Of a stretch of DNA of 59,361 nt, positions 33,258 through 41,624 are shown piece by piece. Source of the stretch: Armatimonadota bacterium. GTDB lineage: Bacteria; Sysuimicrobiota; Sysuimicrobiia; Sysuimicrobiales; Kaftiobacteriaceae. The translations under genes and the position numbers were made by a program. Position 1 is the first letter of the stretch. Each line of letters opens with the position of its first letter. Under the pieces are notes generated by a model. It was not told the origin of the DNA, did no database searches, and worked only from the letters and a program-made list of their open reading frames with translations. The stretch spans positions 1-59,361 of the forward strand of contig JAVHLZ010000014.1 in NCBI GenBank assembly GCA_031081675.1, written 5' to 3'.

Positions 33258-33917
33258 CTATCCTCCCCGGCGGACGACCACCACCACCATGTCCGGCCGC
33301 AGGTCGACCACCGTCACCTGCTCGGGCGCCACCACCTGGGGCCGCACCCGCCGGCGCCCCTCGGACAGGTCGGCCCCGTCCACCACCGCCACCAGGTCGT
33401 CGGGCCGGAGCCGGCTGACCACCGCCACCGGCCCCTGCACCTGCACCGCGATGGTGGACGGCTCCACGCGCGCCACCACCCCCGGCGGGACGTTCTGCAC
33501 CCGGACCCGCACGCCGGGGACGACCCGGGCCGCGATGGCCGGCACCACCTGCACCGCCACCCGCACGCGGGCCGGGCGGGCCATTCCCGACGGCGCGTCC
33601 ACCGCCACCTCCCGCACCACATCCCGGGTGGCCCCGGTCACGTCCACGGCCTCGGTGCGCACGGCGTCCAGGGCGGCCAGCTGCTCGGCCACGCCGGTCA
33701 CGACGACCGTGGGCGGGGTGACCCGGACGCCCAGCATGCTGTACCCGTAGGCCGGCTCGCCCTCGATCCGGGGGATCACGGCCACCACCTTGGAGGTGAC
33801 CTGCGGGCCGCGGGGCGGGCGGGTGGACACCACATAATACCAGGAGGTCACCGCGATGAGAAACGACAGGAGCAGGAGCAACTGCTGCTCGCTGAGCAGA
33901 GGGCGGCGCAGTTTCAT
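33258..33917 (-). CDS. cdaR: CdaA regulator CdaR (YbbR domains)
   Basis: Membrane-anchored extracytoplasmic protein of 219 aa. One N-terminal helix (LLLLLSFLIAVTSWYYVVS, about residues 14-32) precedes YbbR-type repeats (VRVTPPTVVVTGVAEQL, VQVVPAIAARVVPGVRV, VRVQNVPPGVVARVEPSTI). YbbR proteins modulate the diadenylate cyclase CdaA. It has about two YbbR repeats where others carry four, so it is short. Its ATG overlaps the cdaA stop (ATGA), the normal coupling in this pair. Confidence 0.88.
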   Translation of the reverse strand: MKLRRPLLSEQQLLLLLSFLIAVTSWYYVVSTRPPRGPQVTSKVVAVIPRIEGEPAYGYSMLGVRVTPPTVVVTGVAEQLAALDAVRTEAVDVTGATRDVVREVAVDAPSGMARPARVRVAVQVVPAIAARVVPGVRVRVQNVPPGVVARVEPSTIAVQVQGPVAVVSRLRPDDLVAVVDGADLSEGRRRVRPQVVAPEQVTVVDLRPDMVVVVVRRGG

Positions 33918-34726
33918 GAGCGGCGGATCGTCCTCCACCACCGCCACGGGCCCACGGCGGCCGCCGGGCCGGGCGCCGTCAGTTCCAGCAGGGCGGCCTT
34001 CACCTGTTCCTCCGACAGTCCCCGGATCAGCTCGCCCTCCCGGGCCAGGCTGATCGTCCCGGTCTCCTCGGACACGATCAGGCTCACCGCGTCGGTCTGC
34101 TCGGTGATCCCGACCCCCGCCCGGTGGCGCGTGCCCAGGAGGCGGGCCAGGGACGGGTTCTCCGACAGGGGCAGCAGGCAGCCGGCGGCCACCACCCGGT
34201 TGCCGCGGATGATGGCCGCCCCGTCGTGCAGCGGGGAATTGGGGAAGAACAGGGTGATGAGCAGCTGCACGGTGACCACCGCATCCACCCGCACGCCGGT
34301 CTCGATGAAGTCCTCCAGCCCCGTCTGCCGCTCCAGGACGATCAGCGCGCCGATCTTGCGCAGCCCCAGGATGCGCGCGGCCCGGGCCAGGTCGTTGGCC
34401 AGCCGGATGCGCTCCTCCCGCCCCAGGGCGTGGGGTGTGAGCCCGCTGATGAGCACGCCGCCGCGTCCGAGCTGCTCCAGCATGCGCCGCAGCTCGGGCT
34501 GGAAGATGACCAGCAGGGCGATGGGGATCACCACGCCCAGGTACTGGAGGACCGACTGGAGCGTGTACAGGCCCAGGGCCCGGCTGACGGCGTAGGCCGC
34601 CACCAGAATTCCCAGCCCGATGACCAGCTGCACCGCCCGGGTGCCCCGGATCAGCAGCAGCAGCTGGTAGACCAGCAGGGTGACGATGAGGATGTCGATG
34701 ATGTCCTGCGGGCGGATCTCCGGCAC
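33914..34726 (-). CDS. cdaA: diadenylate cyclase CdaA (DacA)
   Basis: Membrane-bound enzyme of 270 aa that condenses two ATP into c-di-AMP. Three N-terminal transmembrane segments lie within residues 10-80. The DisA_N catalytic domain shows the DGA motif (SPLHDGAAIIRGNRVVAAG) and the RHR motif (LGTRHRAGVGITEQTDA), both intact. GTG start with GGAGG upstream. It is 11 bp downstream of argF. c-di-AMP usually controls potassium, osmolyte and cell-wall homeostasis. Confidence 0.95.
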   Translation of the reverse strand: MPEIRPQDIIDILIVTLLVYQLLLLIRGTRAVQLVIGLGILVAAYAVSRALGLYTLQSVLQYLGVVIPIALLVIFQPELRRMLEQLGRGGVLISGLTPHALGREERIRLANDLARAARILGLRKIGALIVLERQTGLEDFIETGVRVDAVVTVQLLITLFFPNSPLHDGAAIIRGNRVVAAGCLLPLSENPSLARLLGTRHRAGVGITEQTDAVSLIVSEETGTISLAREGELIRGLSEEQVKAALLELTAPGPAAAVGPWRWWRTIRRS

Positions 34727-34736
34727 GGGTCCTCCG

Positions 34737-35663
34737 TCACAGCACCAGGGCCAGCAGCGCCTTCTGGGCGTGCAGGCGGTTTTCGGCCTGGTCCAGGACC
34801 ACCGAGCGGGGGCCGTCCAGCACGTCGTCGGTGATCTCCTCCCCCCGGTGGGCCGGCAGGCAGTGCATGACCACCCCGTGAGAAGCCGCCAGCGCCACCA
34901 GGGCCGCGTTCACCTGGTAGCCGGCGAAGGCAGCGAGCTTACCCGCCCGCTGGTCCTCCTGGCCCATGCTCACCCAGACGTCGGTATAGATCACGTCGGC
35001 CCCGCGGACGGCCGCCTGGGGATCGGTGCCCACCTCCAGGCGCGCTCCCGTCCGGGTGGCGATCTGCCGGGCCCGGGAGACGATGGCGGGGTCGGGCGCA
35101 TACGCGGGCGGGGTGGCCACCGTCACCGACAGGCCCACCTTGGCGGCGCCCAGCAGCAGCGAGTGGCACACGTTGTTGCCGTCGCCCACCCAGGCCACCC
35201 GCAGGCCGTCCAGACGGCCGAACCGCTCCCGGATGGTGAGCAGGTCTCCCAGGGTCTGGCAGGGGTGCTCCCGGTCCGACAGGCCGTTGATCACGGGCAC
35301 CGCGGCGTGTTCGGCCAGCACCTCCACCGTGCGGTGGCTGAAGGTGCGGGCCATGATCCCGTGCACCCAGCGGCTGAGGTTGCGGGCCACGTCGGGCACG
35401 CTCTCCCGGACCCCCATCTGGATGTCCTGGGGGCCCAGGTACACGGCGTGCCCGCCCAGCTCCAGCATGGCCACCTCGAACGTGACCCGCGTGCGCAGGG
35501 AGGGCTTTTCGAAGATCATGGCCAGCACCTTGCCCGCCAGAGGCCGCGGGTGGTCGGGCGACCCGCGCCGGCGCTTGAGGTCGGCCGCGGTGTCGAGGAT
35601 CCAGGCCACCTCCTCGGGGGAGAGGTCGTCCATGCTGACCAGGTCGCGGCCCCGCAGGTCCAC
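34737..35663 (-). CDS. argF: ornithine carbamoyltransferase
   Basis: Transfers the carbamoyl group to ornithine in arginine synthesis. The 308-aa enzyme has the carbamoyl-phosphate loop FEKPSLRTRVTFE (S-x-R-T-R), SRWVHGIMARTF, the HPCQ motif (REHPCQTLGDLLTI), the ornithine-side motif VSMGQE in the SMG loop and HCLPAHRGEEIT. The start is GTG at 35663 behind GGCGGAGG. The rest of the arginine pathway is not in the window, so this is an isolated argF within a cell-wall/c-di-AMP block. Confidence 0.93.
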   Translation of the reverse strand: MDLRGRDLVSMDDLSPEEVAWILDTAADLKRRRGSPDHPRPLAGKVLAMIFEKPSLRTRVTFEVAMLELGGHAVYLGPQDIQMGVRESVPDVARNLSRWVHGIMARTFSHRTVEVLAEHAAVPVINGLSDREHPCQTLGDLLTIRERFGRLDGLRVAWVGDGNNVCHSLLLGAAKVGLSVTVATPPAYAPDPAIVSRARQIATRTGARLEVGTDPQAAVRGADVIYTDVWVSMGQEDQRAGKLAAFAGYQVNAALVALAASHGVVMHCLPAHRGEEITDDVLDGPRSVVLDQAENRLHAQKALLALVL

Positions 35664-35677
35664 GGTCGCCTCCGCCG

Positions 35678-37084
35678 CTACTGTCCCCCCGCCCGCGCGC
35701 CCTCCCGCACCCACCGGGTCAGGATCTCCTCCAGGGTGGGCCGGGTCCGCTCCCGCAGTTCGTAGCGCACCCGCACCGCCGGATGCCGCAGGGCGATGAC
35801 CCGCCGCAGGTCCACGGGCGTGCCGATGACCACCACGTCGCAGTCGGCGGCGGCGAGGGTCTGCTCCAGTTCCCGAATCTGGGCCGGGCTGTAGCCCATG
35901 GCCGGCAGGACCGCGCCCAGGTGGGGGTAGCGGGCGAACACCTCGCGGATGGAGCCCACGGCATACGGGCGCGGGTCCACCAAGGTGGCGCCGTGGGCCC
36001 GGGCGGCCAGCACGCCCGCGCCGTAGGACATCTCGCCGTGGGTGAGGGTGGGGCCGTCCTCCACCACCACCGCCCGCCGCCCCGCCAGCAGGTCGGGACG
36101 GTCCACCTCCAGGGGCAGGGCCGCCTCGATGACCACCGCCTGGGGATTCACCCGCGCGACGTTGGCGCGCACGGCCGCCACGTCGTCGGGGCGGGCGGTG
36201 TCCACCTTGGTGATGACCACCACCTGGGCCATCCGCAGGTTGGTCTCCCCCGGGTGGTAGGTGAGCTCGTGGCCGGGCCGGTGGGGATCGGCCAGCACGA
36301 TGTGCAGGCCCGAGCGCACGAAAGGGAAGTCGTTGTTGCCGCCGTCCCACACCAGCACGTGGGCCTCCCGCTGCGCCTGGCGGATGACCTCCCGGTAATC
36401 CACGCCGGCGTACACCACCGTCCCCGCCGCCAGGTGCGGCTCGTATTCCTCCCGCTCCTCGAGGGTCACGGGGATCCGGTCCAGGTCCTCCAGGGTGGCG
36501 AACCGCTGCACCCGCTGGCGGGCCAGGTCGCCGTAGGCCATCGGGTGGCGGACGACGGCCACCCGCAGCCCCAGGCCCCGCAGGATCTGGGCCACCCGGC
36601 GAGTGGCGGGGCTCTTGCCGGCGCCGGTGCGCACGGCGCCGATGCTCACCACCGGCACCCGCGCCGTCAGCATGGTGGCCCGGGGGCCCAGCAGGACCAC
36701 GCTGGCGCCGGCGGCCAGCGCCAGGGAGCTGACGTGCATCACGTGCTCGTGGGAGACGTCGCTGTAGGCAAACACCACCTGGTCCGCCCGCAGGCGGCGG
36801 ATGAGGTCGGCCAGCTCCTCCTCGGGGTAGATGGGGATCCCCTCCGGGTACAGGGGCCCGGCCAGGTCGGGAGGGTAGATGCGGTTCTCGATCTCGGGGA
36901 TCTGGGTGGCCGTGAACGCCACCACCCGGTACTCCGGCCGATCCCGGTACACGACGTTGAAGTTGTGGAAGTCGCGTCCCCCCGCCCCCAGGATGATGAC
37001 CCGGGTGGGGGGTGCAGAGCGGGACGGGCGCGCGAGGCCGCGCAGGGGTCTCCGGGCGCGCCGTCGGGCGGTGGTCCTGGGCAT
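35678..37084 (-). CDS. cyclic 2,3-diphosphoglycerate synthetase family protein
   Basis: Cytoplasmic protein of 468 aa. It starts with RVIILGAGGRDFHNFNVVYRDRPEYRVVAFTATQIP, then IENRIYPPDLAGPLYPEG, and contains a P-loop-like VVSIGAVRTGAGKSPATRRVAQIL, AGVDYREVIRQAQREAHVLVWDGGNNDFPF, VITKVDTA and GPTLTHGEMSYGAG. This is the layout of the cDPGS family, whose archaeal members make the thermolyte cyclic 2,3-diphosphoglycerate from 2,3-DPG and ATP. Bacterial members are often annotated only as GTPases and their product is not firmly established. Start ATG at 37084 with GGGAG upstream. It precedes argF by 14 bp. Confidence 0.82.
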   Translation of the reverse strand: MPRTTARRRARRPLRGLARPSRSAPPTRVIILGAGGRDFHNFNVVYRDRPEYRVVAFTATQIPEIENRIYPPDLAGPLYPEGIPIYPEEELADLIRRLRADQVVFAYSDVSHEHVMHVSSLALAAGASVVLLGPRATMLTARVPVVSIGAVRTGAGKSPATRRVAQILRGLGLRVAVVRHPMAYGDLARQRVQRFATLEDLDRIPVTLEEREEYEPHLAAGTVVYAGVDYREVIRQAQREAHVLVWDGGNNDFPFVRSGLHIVLADPHRPGHELTYHPGETNLRMAQVVVITKVDTARPDDVAAVRANVARVNPQAVVIEAALPLEVDRPDLLAGRRAVVVEDGPTLTHGEMSYGAGVLAARAHGATLVDPRPYAVGSIREVFARYPHLGAVLPAMGYSPAQIRELEQTLAAADCDVVVIGTPVDLRRVIALRHPAVRVRYELRERTRPTLEEILTRWVREGARAGGQ

Positions 37085-37179
37085 CGGGGCTCCCAGAAGC
37101 GTCGGACTGTCCTGCTGACCTTGTTCTGTGCAAAGACTGTCAAACCCTGGCACCGGCGCGCGGGCCAGTCCAGCGCAGG

Positions 37180-38346
37180 TCAGGGAGCCAGCCGCCGGGC
37201 GCCCACGTAGCGGGCGGCGTAGTACGGCTCATCCAGGGACGAGACGGTGACCTGGCGGGCGCTGCTGGAGGCGTGGATGAAGCGGCGGTCGCCCAGGTAG
37301 ATCCCGACGTGGGACGCACCGGGGGCGTAGGTGGTGAAGAAGACCAGGTCGCCCGGCCGCAGCTGGCCCGGGGGCACCGGGACGCCCAGGCGGAAGTAGT
37401 CAAAGGAGCGCAGGCGGGCCAGCTCGGGCGCGAACGCCGAGAAGACCAGGTAGACGAACCCCGAGCAGTCCAGCCCCCCTGCCGACGCGCCTCCCCAGAC
37501 GTACCGGGTGCCCACGTACTGCAACGCCTCCCGGACGATCACCGCCGCGGCGGGCTGGGGAGAGGCGGGGATGGGTGGCGGCGGGGTCAGGTCGGCGGCG
37601 CGGATCCAGCCGGTGGTGTCGTCGGGCAGGCGCACCTCGTACCACTCGTCCCGGCGACCGACCACCTGCAGCGGGGTCTGAGCCGCGGCGACGGCCAGGG
37701 TGGTGAAATACGACGCCGGGCCCCGGCGCACGCGGACGGGACGGGGCGCGCTGATCTCATCGCCGGTGTCCAGGTCAGGGATCTGCGGGGCGGGCGCGGG
37801 CTCGGGGACCGGCAGGCGCAGGCGCACGGTCGGGCCGGGCGGAGGAATGCGCACGACGACGCGGGCGCCGGGGACCACCAGCCTCTGGCCGGGGTGGATC
37901 AGGTCCGACCGCAATCCGTTGGCGCCACGCAGGGCGTGGACTGTGACGCCGAACCGGCGGGCAATGCCGTACAGCGTGTCCCCGCGGCCGACGGTGTAGC
38001 GCAGGCTGATGCGGCGGACCTGAACGGAGGCCAGGTCGGCGCGCGGCCCGCGGGCAGAGGTCTGGACGGATGGGGGGGCAATGCGCGGGGCCGCAGACGG
38101 CCGCACCGGGCGGACGCCGGCCGCCGGGATGCGCAGGACCTGGCCGGCGCGGATGCGCGCGGGGTCGGCGATCCCGTTGGCCGCCGCCAGGGCGTCCACG
38201 GGCACGCCGTAGCGCAGGGCGATCCGGTACAGGGTCTCGCCCGGCCGGACCACGTGAGCCGACGCCGACGCCGGGGCCGGCGGGGCCAGCGGGCCCGCCA
38301 GCGCCAGCACCAGGACGGCGGCGGCGGAGACGGTGCCCAGGCGCAT
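37180..38346 (-). CDS. cell-wall hydrolase: two LysM domains, SH3 domain, NlpC/P60 peptidase
   Basis: Secreted protein of 388 aa. After a signal peptide (LGTVSAAAVLVLALAGPLA ... ASA) come LysM 1 (HVVRPGETLYRIALRYGVPVDAL, about 31-75), LysM 2 (YTVGRGDTLYGIARRFGVTVHAL, about 117-160), a bacterial SH3-like segment (VRVRRGPASYFTTLA ... DTTGWIRAADL) and the NlpC/P60 domain. The Cys nucleophile is in LDCSGFVYLVF, the His in ASHVGIYLG, and FIHASSSARQVTV completes the fold. It should cleave D-Glu-diamino acid links in peptidoglycan. A second, shorter paralogue lies at 39478-40413. Confidence 0.93.
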   Translation of the reverse strand: MRLGTVSAAAVLVLALAGPLAPPAPASASAHVVRPGETLYRIALRYGVPVDALAAANGIADPARIRAGQVLRIPAAGVRPVRPSAAPRIAPPSVQTSARGPRADLASVQVRRISLRYTVGRGDTLYGIARRFGVTVHALRGANGLRSDLIHPGQRLVVPGARVVVRIPPPGPTVRLRLPVPEPAPAPQIPDLDTGDEISAPRPVRVRRGPASYFTTLAVAAAQTPLQVVGRRDEWYEVRLPDDTTGWIRAADLTPPPPIPASPQPAAAVIVREALQYVGTRYVWGGASAGGLDCSGFVYLVFSAFAPELARLRSFDYFRLGVPVPPGQLRPGDLVFFTTYAPGASHVGIYLGDRRFIHASSSARQVTVSSLDEPYYAARYVGARRLAP

Positions 38347-38412
38347 CGGCGGATCGGTGGGGTTGCGGTACTACGTGTGTACCCGCGTCCGCCGCGCGCC
38401 TAGACCCCCCGC

Positions 38413-38448
38413 AAAAGCGCGACGGCGGGACCCACAGGTCCCGCCGTC
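38413..38448 (-). terminator. putative intrinsic terminator after rpsI
   Basis: An 11-bp perfect stem (GACGGCGGGAC / GTCCCGCCGTC) with a 6-nt loop is followed on the minus strand, four nucleotides later, by a TTTT run. It lies about 90 bp past the rpsI stop and before the NlpC/P60 gene, so it would end the rplM-rpsI transcript. Confidence 0.6.
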
Positions 38449-38487
38449 CTGCGCCTCTCCCGCTGGTACCCGCTGTGTGCTCACCTA

Positions 38488-38519
38488 CCCTCTCCCTGGC
38501 GAGCGGGCCAGGGTGAGGG
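38488..38519. repeat. GC-rich palindromic repeat, CCCTC-type
   Basis: CCCTCTCCCTGGC, a 6-nt loop and GCCAGGGTGAGGG form a 13-bp imperfect palindrome (12 of 13 paired) between rpsI and its terminator. It belongs to the same sequence type as the elements at 45252-45338, 57500-57565 and 57727-57769. Confidence 0.6.
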
Positions 38520-38540
38520 ACTTCGTGACCCTGCCCAGAG

Positions 38541-38936
38541 TCAGCGCTTGGAGTACTGGAACGCCTTGCGCGCCCGCTTGTGCCCGTACTTCTTGCGCTC
38601 CTTCATCCGGGGATCGCGGGTCAGCAGGCCCGCCTTGTGCAGCAGCGAGCGCAGGGATGCGTCCAGGCTGGCCAGAGCCCGGGCGATGCCGTGCCGCAGC
38701 GCCCCGGCCTGTCCGGAAATCCCTCCGCCGTCGACCGTGGCCACCACGTCAAACCGCCCCTCGGCCTTGGCCAGCTGCAGAGGCTGGCGGACGAGGCTCT
38801 GCAGCGTGGGCCGCGGGAAGTAGGATTCGGCCGGCTGGTCGTTGACCACGATCTTCCCGCTGCCGGGCAGCAGGCGCACCCGCGCCACCGCTTCCTTGCG
38901 CCGCCCCGTGGCGGTCGCCACCGCTTCCACAGCCAT
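38541..38936 (-). CDS. rpsI: 30S ribosomal protein S9
   Basis: Ribosomal protein uS9 of 131 aa, the normal length. It shows [19 protein letters not shown], the [15 protein letters not shown] region, [21 protein letters not shown] and the basic tail [20 protein letters not shown] that reaches the tRNA in the P site. The ATG at 38936 is chosen; a GTG three codons earlier would overlap the rplM stop (GTGA) and is possible. It forms the standard rplM-rpsI pair. Confidence 0.96.
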   Translation of the reverse strand: MAVEAVATATGRRKEAVARVRLLPGSGKIVVNDQPAESYFPRPTLQSLVRQPLQLAKAEGRFDVVATVDGGGISGQAGALRHGIARALASLDASLRSLLHKAGLLTRDPRMKERKKYGHKRARKAFQYSKR

Positions 38937-38941
38937 CGCGC

Positions 38942-39454
38942 TCACGTCTCCGTCCCGTCCGATCCCTGATCTCTGACCGCTGATCGCCGGTCCCGCAGGT
39001 CCGCCATTTCGGGCTTCTGCGCCCGGTGAGGGTGCTCGCTGCCCCGGTAGACCTTCAACCGGCGCAGCATCTTGCGCCCCAGGGAGGTCTTGGGCAGCAT
39101 CCCCCAGACCGCCTCGGTGATGACCCGCTCCGGGTCGGTTCGCAGCAGCTGGCCCAGGGTGGCCTGCTTGAGCCCGCCCGGATAGCCGGTGTGCCAGTAC
39201 ACCTTCTCCTGCTGGGCCTTGCGGCCGGTCAGCCGCACCTTGGCCGCGTTGATGACGATCACCCCGTCGCCCACGTCCATGTGCGGGCTGAACTCGGGCT
39301 TGTGCTTGCCCCGCAGGAGTGTCGCCACCCGGCTCGCCAGGCGGCCCAGGACCATCCCCTCGGCGTCGACGACGTGCCACCGGCGGACGACAGAGCCCGG
39401 AGCAGGCTGGAAGGTTTTCACAGGTGCAGCGCTGCGTGACACGGCGGGGACCAT
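38942..39454 (-). CDS. rplM: 50S ribosomal protein L13 with repeat-derived C-terminal extension
   Basis: Ribosomal protein uL13 of 170 aa, longer than the usual 142-150. The core [60 protein letters not shown] and [14 protein letters not shown] is typical. Beyond the normal HPHRAQKPE end there are about 20 extra residues ([21 protein letters not shown]), encoded by a run of GATC-rich degenerate repeats, so the extension looks like captured repeat sequence. Start at ATG 39454 or the GTG 39421 typical of shorter L13. Confidence 0.95.
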   Translation of the reverse strand: MVPAVSRSAAPVKTFQPAPGSVVRRWHVVDAEGMVLGRLASRVATLLRGKHKPEFSPHMDVGDGVIVINAAKVRLTGRKAQQEKVYWHTGYPGGLKQATLGQLLRTDPERVITEAVWGMLPKTSLGRKMLRRLKVYRGSEHPHRAQKPEMADLRDRRSAVRDQGSDGTET

Positions 39455-39477
39455 TGTACCGGCCACCCCCCGCCCCG

Positions 39478-40413
39478 TCAATTGCGCGCCGACAGGTCGA
39501 CCAGGCGCCGCACCCCGAGGAAGCGCTCCCGGTACAGCGGGTCGTCCAGGGAGGTGACGGTGACCTCGCCCGCGGCCGAGGAGGCGTGGATGAACAGGCC
39601 GGCGCCGATGAAGATCCCCACGTGGGACGGCCCCGGCTCGTCGGTGGTGAAAAACACCACGTCGCCCGGCAGGATCGCCTCCGGCCGGACCGGCCGGCCG
39701 AGGCGGAAGTAGTCGTAGGAGGTCAGCCGCCCCACCCCCGACAGGTACGGGGCGAAGACCCGGTGCACCAGCCCCGAGCAGTCCATCCCCGCAGGCGACT
39801 CGCCGCCCCAGCGGTAGGGGACGCCCAGGTACCGGCGTGCCCGCTGGACCAGATCCCACGCCGCCGTTCCGGCCGCCGCCGAGCGCGCGAACGCGGCCGG
39901 GGGCACCGGGATCGGGCGCGGGGGAGGTCCGTGGCGGCGCGCCAGCACCTCCACTCCCCGCCGGGTGGGAATCGCCAGGCGCTGGCCGGGGTGGATCCTG
40001 TCCGACCACAGCCCGTTGGCCCGGACGATCCACTCGACGGGGACGCGGTAGCGGCGGGCGATGGCCAGCAGGGTGTCGCCCCACCGCACCCGGTGGACGG
40101 CGACCACCAGCGCCGGACCCCGTGATGCAGCGGCCGGCCGGGTGCCGGAGGAAGGAGGCCGCCGCGAGGCCGGCCCCGCCGGCACCCGCAGGACCTGCCC
40201 GGGGACCAGTCGTTCCGGATCCGAGATTCCGTTGGCCCGCGCCAGGGTGTTGGCTGGCACCCCCAGGCGGGCGCCGATGGCCCACAGGGTGTCGCCCGGG
40301 CGAACTACGTACGTCTGTGCCCTGGAGGAGGCGCCGGCAGGCCCGGAGAGGGCGAGCAGTCCACCCAGCAGGATCGCGAGGGCGGCGGGTAGAGCAGGCA
40401 GCCGGTGCCTCAT
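39478..40413 (-). CDS. cell-wall hydrolase: two LysM domains and NlpC/P60 peptidase
   Basis: Secreted protein of 311 aa: signal peptide ([24 protein letters not shown]), LysM 1 ([23 protein letters not shown], about 35-78), LysM 2 ([23 protein letters not shown], about 107-150) and NlpC/P60 with the Cys in [11 protein letters not shown], the His in PSHVGIFIG and [13 protein letters not shown]. It lacks the SH3 segment of its paralogue at 37180-38346. Its ATG overlaps the stop of the nucleotidyltransferase (ATGA), and it ends 23 bp before rplM, so a wall hydrolase is wired into the same transcript as two ribosomal proteins. Confidence 0.92.
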   Translation of the reverse strand: MRHRLPALPAALAILLGGLLALSGPAGASSRAQTYVVRPGDTLWAIGARLGVPANTLARANGISDPERLVPGQVLRVPAGPASRRPPSSGTRPAAASRGPALVVAVHRVRWGDTLLAIARRYRVPVEWIVRANGLWSDRIHPGQRLAIPTRRGVEVLARRHGPPPRPIPVPPAAFARSAAAGTAAWDLVQRARRYLGVPYRWGGESPAGMDCSGLVHRVFAPYLSGVGRLTSYDYFRLGRPVRPEAILPGDVVFFTTDEPGPSHVGIFIGAGLFIHASSAAGEVTVTSLDDPLYRERFLGVRRLVDLSARN

Positions 40414-41435
40414 GGCGGCATCGGGTCTCTGCCCGCGCCGCCTGCCTCTCCAGACGCGCCCTCCACGCGCGAGGCATCGCCGATGTTGACCCGTCCCCGC
40501 ACCCCGCGCACCGCCGCGCCCTCGCCCACCACCGAGGCGGTCAGGTGGGCGTCTTCCACGACCGCCCGCGGCAGGAGGATCGAGTCCCGGACCGTGGAGT
40601 GCACCACCCGGACCTCATCCCCCACGCACGCATGGGGGCCCACCACCGACCCCTCGAGGGTCGCCGAGGAACTGACGTAGGAGGGGGGGATCACCGTCCC
40701 GCCCAGCCCCTCCGGGACCGGCGGGGGGTCCAGCGCCAGCAGGTCCCGGTTGGCCTGCAGCCACGCCTCCACGGTCCCGCAGTCGTACCAACGCTCGACC
40801 GCAAACGGCCGCATCGGCACCCCCCGGTCCAGCATCAGCTGCAGCCCGTCGGCCAGCCAGAACTCCCCCCGCTGGCGGCGGTCTTCGGCCACCAGCCGCT
40901 CCAGCGCCTCGCGCAGGGCCAGGGTGTCGGTGATGTAGTAGACGCCGATCACCGCCAGGCGGCTGGGCGGCACCTCCGGCTTTTCCACGATGCGCCGGAT
41001 CAAGCCCTCCCGGTCCACTTCCACCACCCCCAGCCGCCGGGGGTCGGCCACCTCCTTCACCCCGGCCAGGGAGTGCGGGCCGCGCACCAGGGCGGCCAGG
41101 TCGCCCTTGACGATGGTGTCGCCGAAGATGATGACCGCCGGCGTGCCGTCCAGGTACTCCCGGGCCACGTAGACGGCGTGGCCGTTGCCCAGGGGCTGCT
41201 CCTGCCAGACGGCGCGCACGGTCAGGTGCGGATAGCGCCTGCGGGCGAAGTCGATCACCCGCTCGCCCAGGTAGCCCAGCACCAGGATGACCTCGTCGAC
41301 GCCGCAGGCGGACAGCTCGTCCACGATGTGGGCCAGGATCGGCCGCCCGGCCACCGGCAGCAGGGCCTTGGGCTGGGTGAAGGTGTGGGGCCGCAGCCGC
41401 GTCCCCATCCCGGCGGCGGGGATGATGGCCTTCAC
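40410..41435 (-). CDS. nucleotide-sugar pyrophosphorylase (RmlA/GlmU-type with left-handed helix)
   Basis: Cytoplasmic nucleotidyltransferase of 341 aa. The N-terminal signature KAIIPAAGMGTRLRPHTFTQPKALLPVAG is followed by VIIFGDTIVKGD (metal Asp), VEKPEVPPS and FAVERWYDCGTVEAWL. The C-terminal 80 residues (SSATLEGSVVGPHACVGDEV, VHSTVRDSILLPRAVVEDA) are hexapeptide-like repeats. This is the layout of glucose-1-phosphate thymidylyl- or uridylyltransferases and archaeal-type bifunctional sugar-1-P nucleotidyltransferases; substrate is not determined. GTG start at 41435. Its neighbour, a phosphomannomutase, could supply hexose-1-phosphate. Confidence 0.85.
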   Translation of the reverse strand: MKAIIPAAGMGTRLRPHTFTQPKALLPVAGRPILAHIVDELSACGVDEVILVLGYLGERVIDFARRRYPHLTVRAVWQEQPLGNGHAVYVAREYLDGTPAVIIFGDTIVKGDLAALVRGPHSLAGVKEVADPRRLGVVEVDREGLIRRIVEKPEVPPSRLAVIGVYYITDTLALREALERLVAEDRRQRGEFWLADGLQLMLDRGVPMRPFAVERWYDCGTVEAWLQANRDLLALDPPPVPEGLGGTVIPPSYVSSSATLEGSVVGPHACVGDEVRVVHSTVRDSILLPRAVVEDAHLTASVVGEGAAVRGVRGRVNIGDASRVEGASGEAGGAGRDPMPP

Positions 41436-41624
41436 GGGTGTGAGAAATTCTCCCGGGCCGCCCTCCAGGCCTGTCTGCCTACCCAGGTCCATCCCCGCGT
41501 CGTCAGGTCCCCGCCCGGTGCGGCACCGCGGCCGCCGCCTGAGCAGCGTGCCGGGTGAGGCGGCGGGACCGGATCGCGGGAGTGCCCGGGGCGCCCACGC
41601 GTCGTCCGGCGGACGGACCGGCCG

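Noticed and set aside
37115-37143. Promoter before the cDPGS homologue with a perfect TTGACA (37138-37143, minus strand)
   Set aside because: No acceptable -10 sequence occurs at 16-18 bp spacing, so it is not listed as a feature.
38347-38540. c-di-AMP (ydaO) riboswitch upstream of the LysM-NlpC/P60 gene
   Set aside because: Attractive by context, but I found no ydaO core motifs; the segment contains the rpsI terminator and a palindromic repeat.
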